DNA of 64,000 nucleotides, from NCBI GenBank assembly GCA_017622925.1, contig JAGAQC010000076.1, forward strand, positions 24,471 to 88,470, written 5' to 3'. The stretch comes from Ruminococcus sp. (GTDB lineage: Bacteria; Bacillota; Clostridia; Oscillospirales; Ruminococcaceae). The notes beneath the pieces are model-generated. The model was not told the origin of the DNA and made no database searches. It saw only the letters and a list, made by a program, of their open reading frames with translations. Below are positions 42,268 through 50,025 of the stretch, in pieces. The number at the start of each line of letters is the position of its first letter. Position 1 is the first letter of the stretch. The position numbers were made by a program, and so were the translations under genes.

Positions 42268-43295
42268 CAGAACTGTTCAAGGAATCTTACATCGTTTTCG
42301 TAGAGCAGACGAAGGTCGTTTATGCTGTAGCGTCCCATAACCATACGTTCAAGACCCATACCGAATGCAAATCCCGAGTATACCGTGCTGTCGATGCCGC
42401 AGTTTTCAAGAACCTTCGGGTGAACCATGCCTGCGCCTAAAAGCTCTATATATCCCTCGTCCTTGCACATCGAACATCCGCAGCCGCCGCAGTTGAAGCA
42501 GCTTATGTCTACCTCGCAGCTCGGCTCTGTAAACGGGAAGTGATGAGGACGGAAACGCAGTTTGCAGTCATTGCCGTAAAGCTTTTTCATTAGCATTTCG
42601 AGCGTGCCTTTCAAGTCGCTCATCTTAATGCCCTTGTCAACGACAAGTCCCTCTATCTGGTGGAAAAGCGGCGAGTGAGTAGCGTCTACGGCGTCCGAAC
42701 GGAAAACTCTGCCGGGCGAAATAATGCGGATAGGCGGTTTCTGAGTTTCCATAACGTGAACCTGTACGGAAGACGTCTGAGTACGGAGGAGTATCGTTTC
42801 GTCCGTTCCCTCGATATAGAACGTATCCTGAGTATCTCTTGCAGGGTGGTCGGGCGGAAGATTAAGCGCCTCGAATACATGGTAATCGTCGTCTATTTCA
42901 GGACCGTCGGCTATCTCAAAGCCCATTCCCATGAAAATTTCACGTATCTCGTTCTCCACCTTTGTAAGCGGATGAAACTTTCCAAGCGGAGCAGTCTTGC
43001 CGGGAAGCGTAATGTCTATGGTTTCTTCTTTAAGCTGAGCCGCCTGAGCGTTCGCTTTCAGAGCGGCAAGCTTCGAGCCGAGAGCTTCCTCAATATCCGC
43101 TCTTACCTTGTTTGCAAGCTGACCTATAACGGGTCTTTCTTCGGCGGAAAGCTTTCCCATCTGCTTTAATATCGCGGTCAGTTCGCCTTTTTTTCCGAGA
43201 AATTTAATTCTCAGTTCATCAAGCGCCTTGATCTCGGTGCATGAGTCAAGCTCCTGTTTCGCCAGTACCTTAATTTTTTCAAGCTGTTCTTTCAA
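42267..43295 (-). CDS. pheS: Phenylalanyl-tRNA synthetase alpha subunit
   Basis: A 342-residue class II synthetase subunit. A coiled-coil N-terminus (residues 1-85) is followed by the catalytic core with motif 2 (SPGRVFRSDAVDATHSPLFHQIEGLVVDKG) and motif 3 (FAFGMGLERMVMGRYSINDLR). A four-Cys insertion, CFNCGGCGCSMC, lies near residue 270. The start is set at the TTG at 43295, eight bases after AGGAG; an upstream GTG overlaps that ribosome site. The T-box at 43332-43570 controls it. Confidence 0.96.
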   Translation of the reverse strand: MKEQLEKIKVLAKQELDSCTEIKALDELRIKFLGKKGELTAILKQMGKLSAEERPVIGQLANKVRADIEEALGSKLAALKANAQAAQLKEETIDITLPGKTAPLGKFHPLTKVENEIREIFMGMGFEIADGPEIDDDYHVFEALNLPPDHPARDTQDTFYIEGTDETILLRTQTSSVQVHVMETQKPPIRIISPGRVFRSDAVDATHSPLFHQIEGLVVDKGIKMSDLKGTLEMLMKKLYGNDCKLRFRPHHFPFTEPSCEVDISCFNCGGCGCSMCKDEGYIELLGAGMVHPKVLENCGIDSTVYSGFAFGMGLERMVMGRYSINDLRLLYENDVRFLEQF

Positions 43296-43331
43296 AAAAA
43301 TCACTCCTGTTAAAATTTTCGTGCCGTAAAT

Positions 43332-43570
43332 AAAAAAATCCCGTCCAACAGGACAAGATGAACTTGCTTATTACCACCCATTGTTCGGAGAGCCGACACT
43401 CTCTTGTCCTTAACGCAGACATACGTCATCGGCTACACAGGAATATCCTCTCCCCTTTCACCAACACCTCTCGCAAGTGAACTTCGGTATATACAATTAC
43501 AAGGCACTTTCACCGTGTGCGCCTCTCTCTGCGGAAATCATATTATGCCTACTCTCTTGGTCACTGAGTT
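43332..43570 (-). promoter_or_regulatory. T-box riboswitch, phenylalanine specificity
   Basis: On the minus strand the T-box reads GGGTGGTAATAAGC (43379-43366), a variant of the usual GGTGGNACCGCG. A terminator stem ATCTTGTCC/GGACGGGAT with seven T follows (43332-43359). Stem I includes GCAGAGAGAGGCGC, and the specifier is UUC followed by A (43481-43479), the Phe codon. It precedes pheS-X-pheT. Confidence 0.93.
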
Positions 43571-43580
43571 TAACAAATAT

Positions 43581-43609
43581 ATTATACCAGTATATGAAAA
43601 AAAAATCAA
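43581..43609 (-). promoter_or_regulatory. Promoter of the Phe T-box operon
   Basis: On the minus strand TTGATT, 17-bp spacer, TATAAT, just upstream of the T-box. Confidence 0.82.
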
Positions 43610-43638
43610 GTATTTTTTGAAAAATTCCTTCAAAAACA

Positions 43639-43667
43639 TTGAATTTTTTTTCAAAATGTGCTATCAT
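43639..43667 (+). promoter_or_regulatory. Promoter of the DUF6106-like gene
   Basis: TTGAAT, 17-bp spacer, TATCAT, 40 bp before the start codon. Confidence 0.65.
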
Positions 43668-43706
43668 TAATAGTATCAATAATAAAATTAACAGGAGACT
43701 TATTTT

Positions 43707-44279
43707 ATGGATAATTTCGCAGAACAGCTTGTAAAAAAAGAACCGACAGGCGCAGATAAAGTTAAAAAAATGACATATCTTTTCGGCGGAGCGGCTCTGA
43801 CGCTTATCCTTGCCGCTCTCGGTATCGTGTTTCTCGGCAGGGGGCTTATAACGTTCATATTTCTTGTTGCTGCGGCGGCGGCAGGATACGGCACGTTCTT
43901 TATGTTCAGAAGCACTAAGGTCGAATACGAGTACACATTCACCAACGGCGATCTGGATATTGACAAGATAATCGCACAATCTAAGCGTAAGGAAATGCTG
44001 ACGATTCAGGTAAGCAAATTTACGGATTTCGGCAGATACAACGACAACGCTCCCGAAGAAACGGCTGACATGACCGTGATAATGGCTACCGACAACATCG
44101 CTTCTCATGAGTTTTACGCCGATTTTCCTCATGAAGAATACGGCAGCGCACGTCTTGTTTTTTCTCCCGATGAAAGAATGCTTTCCAATATAAAAAAAAG
44201 CCTGCACCCCTCCCTAAGAAACAAAGCGGCGCAGGAATTGCAGAATAATTTCATTTCAAACACGGGAGATAATCTATAG
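43707..44279 (+). CDS. DUF6106-like membrane protein
   Basis: A 190-residue protein with an N-terminal hairpin of two membrane segments (about residues 25-45 and 47-68) and a cytosolic domain with the phrase VEYEYTFTNGDLDIDKIIAQSKRKEML, which resembles the DUF6106 family of Clostridia. The role of the family is unknown. ACAGGAG precedes the ATG. It is on the strand opposite to pheS and lies before nnr with a structured leader between. Confidence 0.75.
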   Translation: MDNFAEQLVKKEPTGADKVKKMTYLFGGAALTLILAALGIVFLGRGLITFIFLVAAAAAGYGTFFMFRSTKVEYEYTFTNGDLDIDKIIAQSKRKEMLTIQVSKFTDFGRYNDNAPEETADMTVIMATDNIASHEFYADFPHEEYGSARLVFSPDERMLSNIKKSLHPSLRNKAAQELQNNFISNTGDNL

Positions 44280-44298
44280 GCTTCTCTGAAAAATTAAT

Positions 44299-44379
44299 AG
44301 ACCTACTCGGGAATCGGGAAGTGCTGTATGGCACAAAAAAGACAAGTCAGACAGTGCTTCCCGTTTTACGAGGAGGTCT
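44299..44379 (+). promoter_or_regulatory. Long hairpin leader before nnr
   Basis: An 81-nt segment folds into one long stem: outer AGACCT-A-CTCG with CGAG-G-AGGTCT, a small internal loop, and an inner 13-bp stem CGGGAAGTGCTGT/ACAGTGCTTCCCG (two G-T pairs) closing a 23-nt A-rich loop. It ends 4 bp before the nnr ribosome site AAAAAGGAG. There is no T-run, so it is not a terminator. It could be a cis-acting RNA or a very small palindromic mobile repeat. Confidence 0.7.
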
Positions 44380-44399
44380 GATAAAAAGGAGTGTTTTTA

Positions 44400-46091
44400 A
44401 TGCAGATCGTAACAACAAAGCAAATGGCGAAAGTTGAAACGCAATCCGAAAAGCTCGGCACAACGCCAAAAGAGCTTATGAAAAACGCCGGCAGAAAGCT
44501 TGCCGAACGTATCATGGAAATATGCGCCAACGAACATCCCGACCCCGAAAAAACAAGTATCGTATTTTTAGCAGGAAACGGCAACAACGGCGGCGACTGC
44601 TTTGCGGCTGCAAGTATACTCGTTTACCGCGGATACTGCGTTACGGTAGTCAATCTGGTAAAAGAACCGTCTACCGATATTGCCAAGGAGTATTTCGCCA
44701 TGCTCCCCGAAAAGGTCAATATTGTCACAGGCTACAGAAGCCATAACTTTGAAGCGGCTATGGAAGCTGCTGAACTCGACTATATGACAATGCACGATAA
44801 GGACGTTTCCGCTTTAAAAAACAAAAAAGAGCTTACGGCTATCGAAAAAATACTCATCAAGGAAAAGGAACGCATGACCAATGTCAGGAGAGCTGTCGTT
44901 TCGGCAGACGTTCTTGTGGACGGAGTATTCGGCACAGGCTTTCGAGGCAGACTTGAAAACGACCTTGTGGCGATATTTGCCATCGGAACAAGCGCATATA
45001 AGCTGTCGGTGGATATTCCCAGCGGCGGCGACGGCTCTAAGGGTACTATCTCTCCCGGCTGCTTCAAGGCGGACGAAACGCTTTGTCTCGGCTGCCTGAA
45101 ATTCGGTATGACACAGTATCCGCTGAAAAAAATGTGCGGAAAAATCACCGTAGCTGACATAGGTATCCCTCAAAGAGCATATGATATTCTTGAGGGAGAG
45201 CATGGCTACTATCGTCTGGAGCGCAACAATCTGGCAGGATTTCCGCCTAAAAGAGAACGCGACGCTCATAAAGGAATATTCGGAACTGTCCTTGTAATAT
45301 CAGGCAGCTCGTCCATGCGCGGAGCTGCGGCATTTGCGGCATTGGGCGCGCTTCGCAGCGGCGCAGGTATTGTCAAGGTCGCCTCAGTCGAAAAGTGCAT
45401 CAATACCGTATCGGTACTCGCTCCCGAAGCAACATACCTTGAAATGGAATCGGACGACTACGGCTTTATGCTCTTTGACAGCAGCAAGGATATGCTTATG
45501 GACGCTATGGAAAAGGCAACCGCTGTCGTTATCGGTTCGGGAATGGGAGTTACAAACGATACTATGGAGATAGTAAGGTTTGTTGTGGCAAACTCCCCCT
45601 GTCCCGTAATTATTGACGCAGACGGAATAAACTGCATTGCCAATGACATAGAAATATTGGTGAACAGGAAATCCGATGTTATACTCACTCCTCATCCGGG
45701 CGAAATGGCAAGGCTGCTTAACTGCGATGCGCAGACTATAAACGAAAACCGTATCATGGTGGCTGAAAAATACGCCGAAAAATACGGAGTTACCGTAGTC
45801 CTCAAGGGAGCAGGCACGATAGTTTCCGACCGCTTCAACACCGCTGCAAACCATACGGGAAACGCAGGTATGAGCAAAGGCGGCAGCGGCGATATTCTTT
45901 CGGGTATCATCGGTTCGGCAGTTGCGCAGGGCTTCTCGCCGTATGACGCCGCTTGCGCCGGAGTTTATATGCACGGACTTGCAGGAGATGCGGCGGCGGA
46001 GAAATTCGGTCAGGAGGCAATGCTCCCACGGGACGTTATCGACTGTCTGTCCGACGCTTTCAGAATTTTAAAAGAAAAACAGGAAGAATAA
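44400..46091 (+). CDS. nnr: Bifunctional NAD(P)H-hydrate epimerase / ADP-dependent dehydratase
   Basis: A 563-residue repair enzyme. The N-terminal YjeF epimerase domain (about residues 1-230) shows FLAGNGNNGGDCFAAA and ADVLVDGVFGTGFRG and interconverts R and S forms of hydrated NAD(P)H. The C-terminal ribokinase-like dehydratase domain (about 250-560) shows ILTPHPGEMARL, TVVLKGAGTIV and GMSKGGSGDILSG and uses ADP to restore NAD(P)H. The start at 44400 follows AAAAAGGAG by 8 bp; a GTG three codons upstream overlaps that site. Residues 110-145 of the epimerase domain are longer and more charged than in E. coli Nnr. Confidence 0.95.
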   Translation: MQIVTTKQMAKVETQSEKLGTTPKELMKNAGRKLAERIMEICANEHPDPEKTSIVFLAGNGNNGGDCFAAASILVYRGYCVTVVNLVKEPSTDIAKEYFAMLPEKVNIVTGYRSHNFEAAMEAAELDYMTMHDKDVSALKNKKELTAIEKILIKEKERMTNVRRAVVSADVLVDGVFGTGFRGRLENDLVAIFAIGTSAYKLSVDIPSGGDGSKGTISPGCFKADETLCLGCLKFGMTQYPLKKMCGKITVADIGIPQRAYDILEGEHGYYRLERNNLAGFPPKRERDAHKGIFGTVLVISGSSSMRGAAAFAALGALRSGAGIVKVASVEKCINTVSVLAPEATYLEMESDDYGFMLFDSSKDMLMDAMEKATAVVIGSGMGVTNDTMEIVRFVVANSPCPVIIDADGINCIANDIEILVNRKSDVILTPHPGEMARLLNCDAQTINENRIMVAEKYAEKYGVTVVLKGAGTIVSDRFNTAANHTGNAGMSKGGSGDILSGIIGSAVAQGFSPYDAACAGVYMHGLAGDAAAEKFGQEAMLPRDVIDCLSDAFRILKEKQEE

Positions 46092-46131
46092 ATCAAAACT
46101 TTTTTCCAAAAATACGGATGTTAAAAGTAAA

Positions 46132-46302
46132 GGAATCACTGATTAAATATGGTGCGTCAGATGCGCAGTCAGATTTTTCGTCAGCTTACATAAAAACGAC
46201 ACAGGCATACTTTGTGTATGGCAAGGAGTTTTTGTGTAAGGTACGGAAAATATGCAAGCAGATGACGTGCCAAGCTGAAAGCGGTATTTAATCAGTGGTT
46301 CC
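46132..46302. mobile_element. 171-bp MITE-like element, copy A (variant ends)
   Basis: Terminal inverted repeats GGAATCACTGATTAAATA and TATTTAATCAGTGGTTCC (17 of 18 match). The centre has GGCATACTTTGTGTATGGCA, the same central hairpin as in the copy at 47003, but the termini differ, so it is a related subfamily. No coding capacity. Confidence 0.78.
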
Positions 46303-46331
46303 TAATATATTTTTCGATTGGAGATAGACCT

Positions 46332-46958
46332 ATGAAAAAGCTTTTGACATCCGTTGTTATTTGTGTATGCCTGTTTGTAATGACCGCATGCAGCTCGCCG
46401 ATGAATAATTCGACAAAACGGGAAAATAACCTCAACAGTTCCTTTACAGCCAAAATGACCGTTGTTCTGGATAAGCTCACAGCCGAGGGAACTATTACTC
46501 GCAGCAGCGACAGCATTTGGGAGGCGGAATTTGAGTCCCCCAACACTCTAAGCGGCGTTAAACTCTGCTTCGAGGGCAACACTGTCAACGCAAGCTACAA
46601 GGGACTGAGTTTTTCAGTGCCAAAATCGGCTCTCCCTGTTAAGGCAATGCTTACTAATCTTATTTCCGCTGTTGATGCAGCCGCGCGTGAAGAACAGCTT
46701 CAAGGCACAGAAAGCGAGGGTCTGCTCAATATAAGCGGAACTCTTGAAAGCGGCGATTACACTTTGAGTATTGACGATAAGGGCTGCATACATAGCTTTG
46801 AAATGCCCAACAATCTGCTGAAAATTGTATTCACCGAGGTGACGGTCTCAGGGACTCCGCAGATTCCCCAAAGCTCCGAGCTTACGACCGTCTGCACGAC
46901 TTCCGAAACTGCATGCACCGAAGCTGCAAATACCGAAACTACATCGACAGCAGAATAA
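46332..46958 (+). CDS. Putative lipoprotein of unknown function
   Basis: A 208-residue secreted protein with a lipoprotein signal (KKLLTSVVICVCLFVMTAC, lipobox Cys at residue 20). The mature part has an alternating hydrophobic pattern suggestive of a beta-rich fold (FTAKMTVVLDKLTAEGTITRS, WEAEFESPNTLSGVKLCFEG, ISGTLESGDYTLSIDD) and a C-terminal Thr/Glu-rich tail. The pattern recalls LolA-like or DUF4412-like carriers but I cannot assign it. A terminator follows the stop codon. It stands alone. Confidence 0.72.
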   Translation: MKKLLTSVVICVCLFVMTACSSPMNNSTKRENNLNSSFTAKMTVVLDKLTAEGTITRSSDSIWEAEFESPNTLSGVKLCFEGNTVNASYKGLSFSVPKSALPVKAMLTNLISAVDAAAREEQLQGTESEGLLNISGTLESGDYTLSIDDKGCIHSFEMPNNLLKIVFTEVTVSGTPQIPQSSELTTVCTTSETACTEAANTETTSTAE

Positions 46959-46961
46959 TAA

Positions 46962-46996
46962 AAAAGGCAGGATTCTTCGCATGAATCCTGTCTTTT
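46962..46996 (+). terminator. Terminator of the lipoprotein gene
   Basis: AAAAGGCAGGATTC - TTCGCAT - GAATCCTGTCTTTT. Confidence 0.82.
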
Positions 46997-47002
46997 AGTT
47001 TA

Positions 47003-47163
47003 GAGCCTGTTCAGTATCTCCCCGCACACGTCTTTTCGGCAAATTTTGCCGAATCCTGCGTCAAAAATCCTTGCCATACACAAAGTATGCCTGCGAATTT
47101 TTTCCTTGACTTAGACAAAATTATGCTCGAAAATCCGCACACGCCGAGATACTGAACAGGCTC
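47003..47163. mobile_element. 161-bp MITE-like element, copy C
   Basis: Terminal inverted repeats GAGCCTGTTCAGTATCTC (perfect over 18 bp), subterminal CGTGTGCGG-type arms and a central hairpin GCCATACACAAAGTATGCC. It is in opposite orientation to copy B at 14445. Its right end directly abuts the stop codon of the DUF3810 gene. Confidence 0.85.
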
Positions 47164-48264
47164 TTAGTCTCCGTTTGGGAAATAATAATCCAACAGCAGG
47201 TTGACCATGCGTGAATAGCTCTTAACGCCGTCCTCAACTCCGTTGAGCTTCATGCTTGTATCAGAAGCGGTGTCGTATACCGTTTCGACAGTCTCGGTAG
47301 AAATAAGCTCCTTTTCCGCATTCTCCTCCCAATAATTATCGGGCAGAAACCTGAACCAGTCGTTCTGTACTTCGGGAGAGATCATGTTCGTCAGCTCATA
47401 TCCCGAAACGATCTCGTTTTCATATATCTGATTATGAACGTATTCCAAAGCGTCAAGATAACCGCTGTAGCGAACCTGCGGTTCGTCGCTGCCGAGTGTT
47501 GCGATAAACGATATGAAGTTAGCCTCGTCCTCCTGCATGAATCCTTTCAGATGAGCATATTCATGACATATTACCTCGGGCATTATCTCGGGCAGCATGT
47601 CGTTATTATAGGTAGCCTCCATAGAAAAAGGAAAATACATTCCCGATGTGCTTGTCTGGCTCATGAAATACGAAAACATGATAGGCTTCGGTTTCGGGTA
47701 GTACCCTTTAAGCTGCGGATACTTCTCCGAAGCTTTTTTCATAGCCTTTCTGCACTCCTCGACCGTATCTATGCTTATTTTAAAGCGATTATTTTCGTCT
47801 CGGGGAACTTGAACCGCAAGCTCGTTGCATTCATTTATAAGAATTGCATAAAGCTCCTTAAGCTCCTCGTTGTCATGCTCTGAGGCTGTGAAAAAACGTT
47901 CGGAAAACCGTGTGCAGCCGTAAAGCGCAAAGCAGTTAAGAGCCTCCGTCAAACACACAAAAGAAAGAATCCAGAGACTTGCCGTCAAAGATACCGCCGC
48001 CGTTCTTTTTCTCTGCTTCTTTGCAAAAATAAGCAGTATTATCATCAGCGGAATGCCAAGCCCGAAAATCAAAAGAGCTGCAATTATCATAAGCTCGCCC
48101 AGAGAGATCGGCAGAAGTCCCGATAGAAAAGCGTATGGGGTTGAAATTACGGGAAAGATAACATCGGCATAAAAGTCCGCAAAGCCTGTCGAAAGCCTTC
48201 CGACCGCCGTAAGCGCAGCCGAAAACGCTATGACGATCAAAGGAATAATATATCGCTTTTTCAT
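47164..48264 (-). CDS. DUF3810 membrane protein with HExxH motif
   Basis: A 366-residue protein with three N-terminal membrane segments (about residues 4-24, 57-85, 93-112) and an extracytoplasmic domain carrying the zinc-protease-like motif VICHEYAHLKGF followed by EDEANF, which matches the DUF3810 family. Substrate unknown. It overlaps the upstream Ig-like dockerin gene by 4 bp and so is made with it. Its stop codon lies at the very edge of a MITE; the tail after the conserved domain (residues 310-366) looks complete, so truncation is not obvious. Confidence 0.86.
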   Translation of the reverse strand: MKKRYIIPLIVIAFSAALTAVGRLSTGFADFYADVIFPVISTPYAFLSGLLPISLGELMIIAALLIFGLGIPLMIILLIFAKKQRKRTAAVSLTASLWILSFVCLTEALNCFALYGCTRFSERFFTASEHDNEELKELYAILINECNELAVQVPRDENNRFKISIDTVEECRKAMKKASEKYPQLKGYYPKPKPIMFSYFMSQTSTSGMYFPFSMEATYNNDMLPEIMPEVICHEYAHLKGFMQEDEANFISFIATLGSDEPQVRYSGYLDALEYVHNQIYENEIVSGYELTNMISPEVQNDWFRFLPDNYWEENAEKELISTETVETVYDTASDTSMKLNGVEDGVKSYSRMVNLLLDYYFPNGD

Positions 48265-49760
48265 GGCTTTTCGGGAAGTGAACTGATTATTTTAGCGTCG
48301 AATTTTTGTATCGAGAGCGCGTCGCCCGATGTAATTCCGGGAACGCCGTCAACATCGCCGTTTATTTTTCCCTCCTCTGAAAGACCGTATTTATCTTCAT
48401 TGCCAAGGTGCTGTAAGATCGCTGTGGAATCGGCGATAGTGATCTTTCCGTCACAATTTGCGTCACCGATCATGCCTGCCTTTACCACACGTACACGCAG
48501 ATATGTTACGGCTTTTCCCGAATCTGCCGTAATGACCGCAAAGCCCTCTCCTACAGAAGTAATAACGCCCTTTCCGTCAACTGTTGCAACAGACTCATCG
48601 GAGGAACAATACTTAACGTTTCCGCTCATCTCCTGCAAGGCTATAGTTTTTCCGATACCTCTTATTTCCGTAACGGGATATTCTCCCGAACCGTCAACAT
48701 TAACGTTAATAATATATTTCTTATCCCCTGCTACGTCAGCGGTCACTTTGCAGCTTCCGCCGCCAACAGCTACAATAACTCCGTCGGGATTCACTACAGC
48801 TACGGACGTATCGGAACTGCTCCATGCTATATCAGCATCGGACGGGATATTATTCAACGCTATTTTCTGAGAGGGACTTTTATCATTTAAGTCAATACTT
48901 CCAACCTCGACAGAACTTCCCTGAGACTTCCCCGTGTATGTGGACTTTACCTCGATATAGCTCTTGGAATCGCCTATTTCTGCATAAATACGGCAGTTTC
49001 CGCTGCCCTTTGCAGTTACAATACCGTCCGCCGAAACAACCGCAACTTTCTCATCGGTACTGCTGTATTTGACCGTCATACCATCGGGCAGGTCAGCCGT
49101 TATCTTTTGCGACGGCTCTGCATCGGAAAGAACCATGTCGCCGATATAATTTTCGACAGGCGCAGTAGACTGCTGAGGGTTATATTCTGAGACAACATTT
49201 ATAATGTATGTGAACTTTTCGTAGATCGCTGTAATAATGCACTCGCCCGTTCCCACAGCGGTAATATTTCCCTCTCCGTCAACGATTGCGACTTCTTCAT
49301 TGGAGCTGCTCCATTCTGCTGCGGAATTATCAACGCCGCTGAGGTCGGCAGACGCACTGTTCTGAGCGTTTGTCAATTTGATCGTTCCAACCTCCTTGAT
49401 AACATGATCTTCGGCGTTTTCTCTGAGTACAACAACGTCGAAACGCAGGGTCTGCCCCGATAATACGGCGTAAACGGAAGCTGTTCCCTTACCCACAGCA
49501 GTGATCTCAGCAGATAATTTTCCTGTCGGAACAACAACTGCGACAGTTTCATCATCACTGTACCATGTGGGTGTCTCGGTAGTGCCGCCAAGCTTTATCG
49601 GCGACTTATCCCCCACACAATTAAGGGTTATCGTATCGGCTGTCACTGTGTTTTCCTCAGCGGAGACAGTCGGAATGTTCTCTGTAAAAGCGCAGTTTAC
49701 GCCGACAGCAGTAACAAAACACAATGCGGCGGCTGCGGCTGATATTCGTCTGTAATTCAT
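48261..49760 (-). CDS. Secreted Ig-like (Big_2) repeat protein with C-terminal dockerin
   Basis: A 499-residue protein with an N-terminal signal (AAAAALCFVTAVGVNCAFTE). About five bacterial Ig-like Big_2 repeats follow; each ends with phrases such as EWSSSNEEVAIVDGEGNITAVGTG or VKYSSTDEKVAVVSADGIVTAKGSG. The last 65 residues form a type I dockerin (GDANCDGKITIADSTAILQHL, then NGDVDGVPGITSGDALSIQ); the second calcium loop departs from the usual pattern (GVPG in place of DGxI). Dockerins bind cohesins and anchor proteins to a scaffold or the cell surface. The start at 49760 follows TTTGGAG; a TTG 15 bp upstream overlaps it. Confidence 0.88.
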   Translation of the reverse strand: MNYRRISAAAAALCFVTAVGVNCAFTENIPTVSAEENTVTADTITLNCVGDKSPIKLGGTTETPTWYSDDETVAVVVPTGKLSAEITAVGKGTASVYAVLSGQTLRFDVVVLRENAEDHVIKEVGTIKLTNAQNSASADLSGVDNSAAEWSSSNEEVAIVDGEGNITAVGTGECIITAIYEKFTYIINVVSEYNPQQSTAPVENYIGDMVLSDAEPSQKITADLPDGMTVKYSSTDEKVAVVSADGIVTAKGSGNCRIYAEIGDSKSYIEVKSTYTGKSQGSSVEVGSIDLNDKSPSQKIALNNIPSDADIAWSSSDTSVAVVNPDGVIVAVGGGSCKVTADVAGDKKYIINVNVDGSGEYPVTEIRGIGKTIALQEMSGNVKYCSSDESVATVDGKGVITSVGEGFAVITADSGKAVTYLRVRVVKAGMIGDANCDGKITIADSTAILQHLGNEDKYGLSEEGKINGDVDGVPGITSGDALSIQKFDAKIISSLPEKP

Positions 49761-49800
49761 TAAGATCCACTCCAAACTTTTATAAAATTAATCATTGTCT

Positions 49801-50012
49801 ACAACTTAAGTGGGGGACGCTGTCCCCCACACCCCCTGCCAAAGGGGTGACCCCTTTGGAATCTCTGTTGTCGTAAATTCTCCTGCATAAAGCCTGCTAT
49901 ATAAATCCGAATCCATATTTTTATGGCATTATGCAGGATAATTTACGATATAGGCTCCAAAAAGTTACCTCTCAGACAAGAAATGCAGAAAAACAATATC
50001 CGCTTAAGTTGT
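49801..50012. repeat. Multi-hairpin palindromic element
   Basis: Ends ACAACTTAAG and CTTAAGTTGT are inverted. Inside are a perfect hairpin GTGGGGGAC-GCT-GTCCCCCAC (49810-49830), a second CCAAAGGGGT-G-ACCCCTTTGG (49839-49859), and a 19-bp arm CGTAAATTCTCCTGCATAA (49872) inverted at 49929-49947 with one mismatch. No gene. It separates the M16 peptidase gene from the Ig-like dockerin gene. Confidence 0.75.
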
Positions 50013-50025
50013 GGATAGTGTAAAA

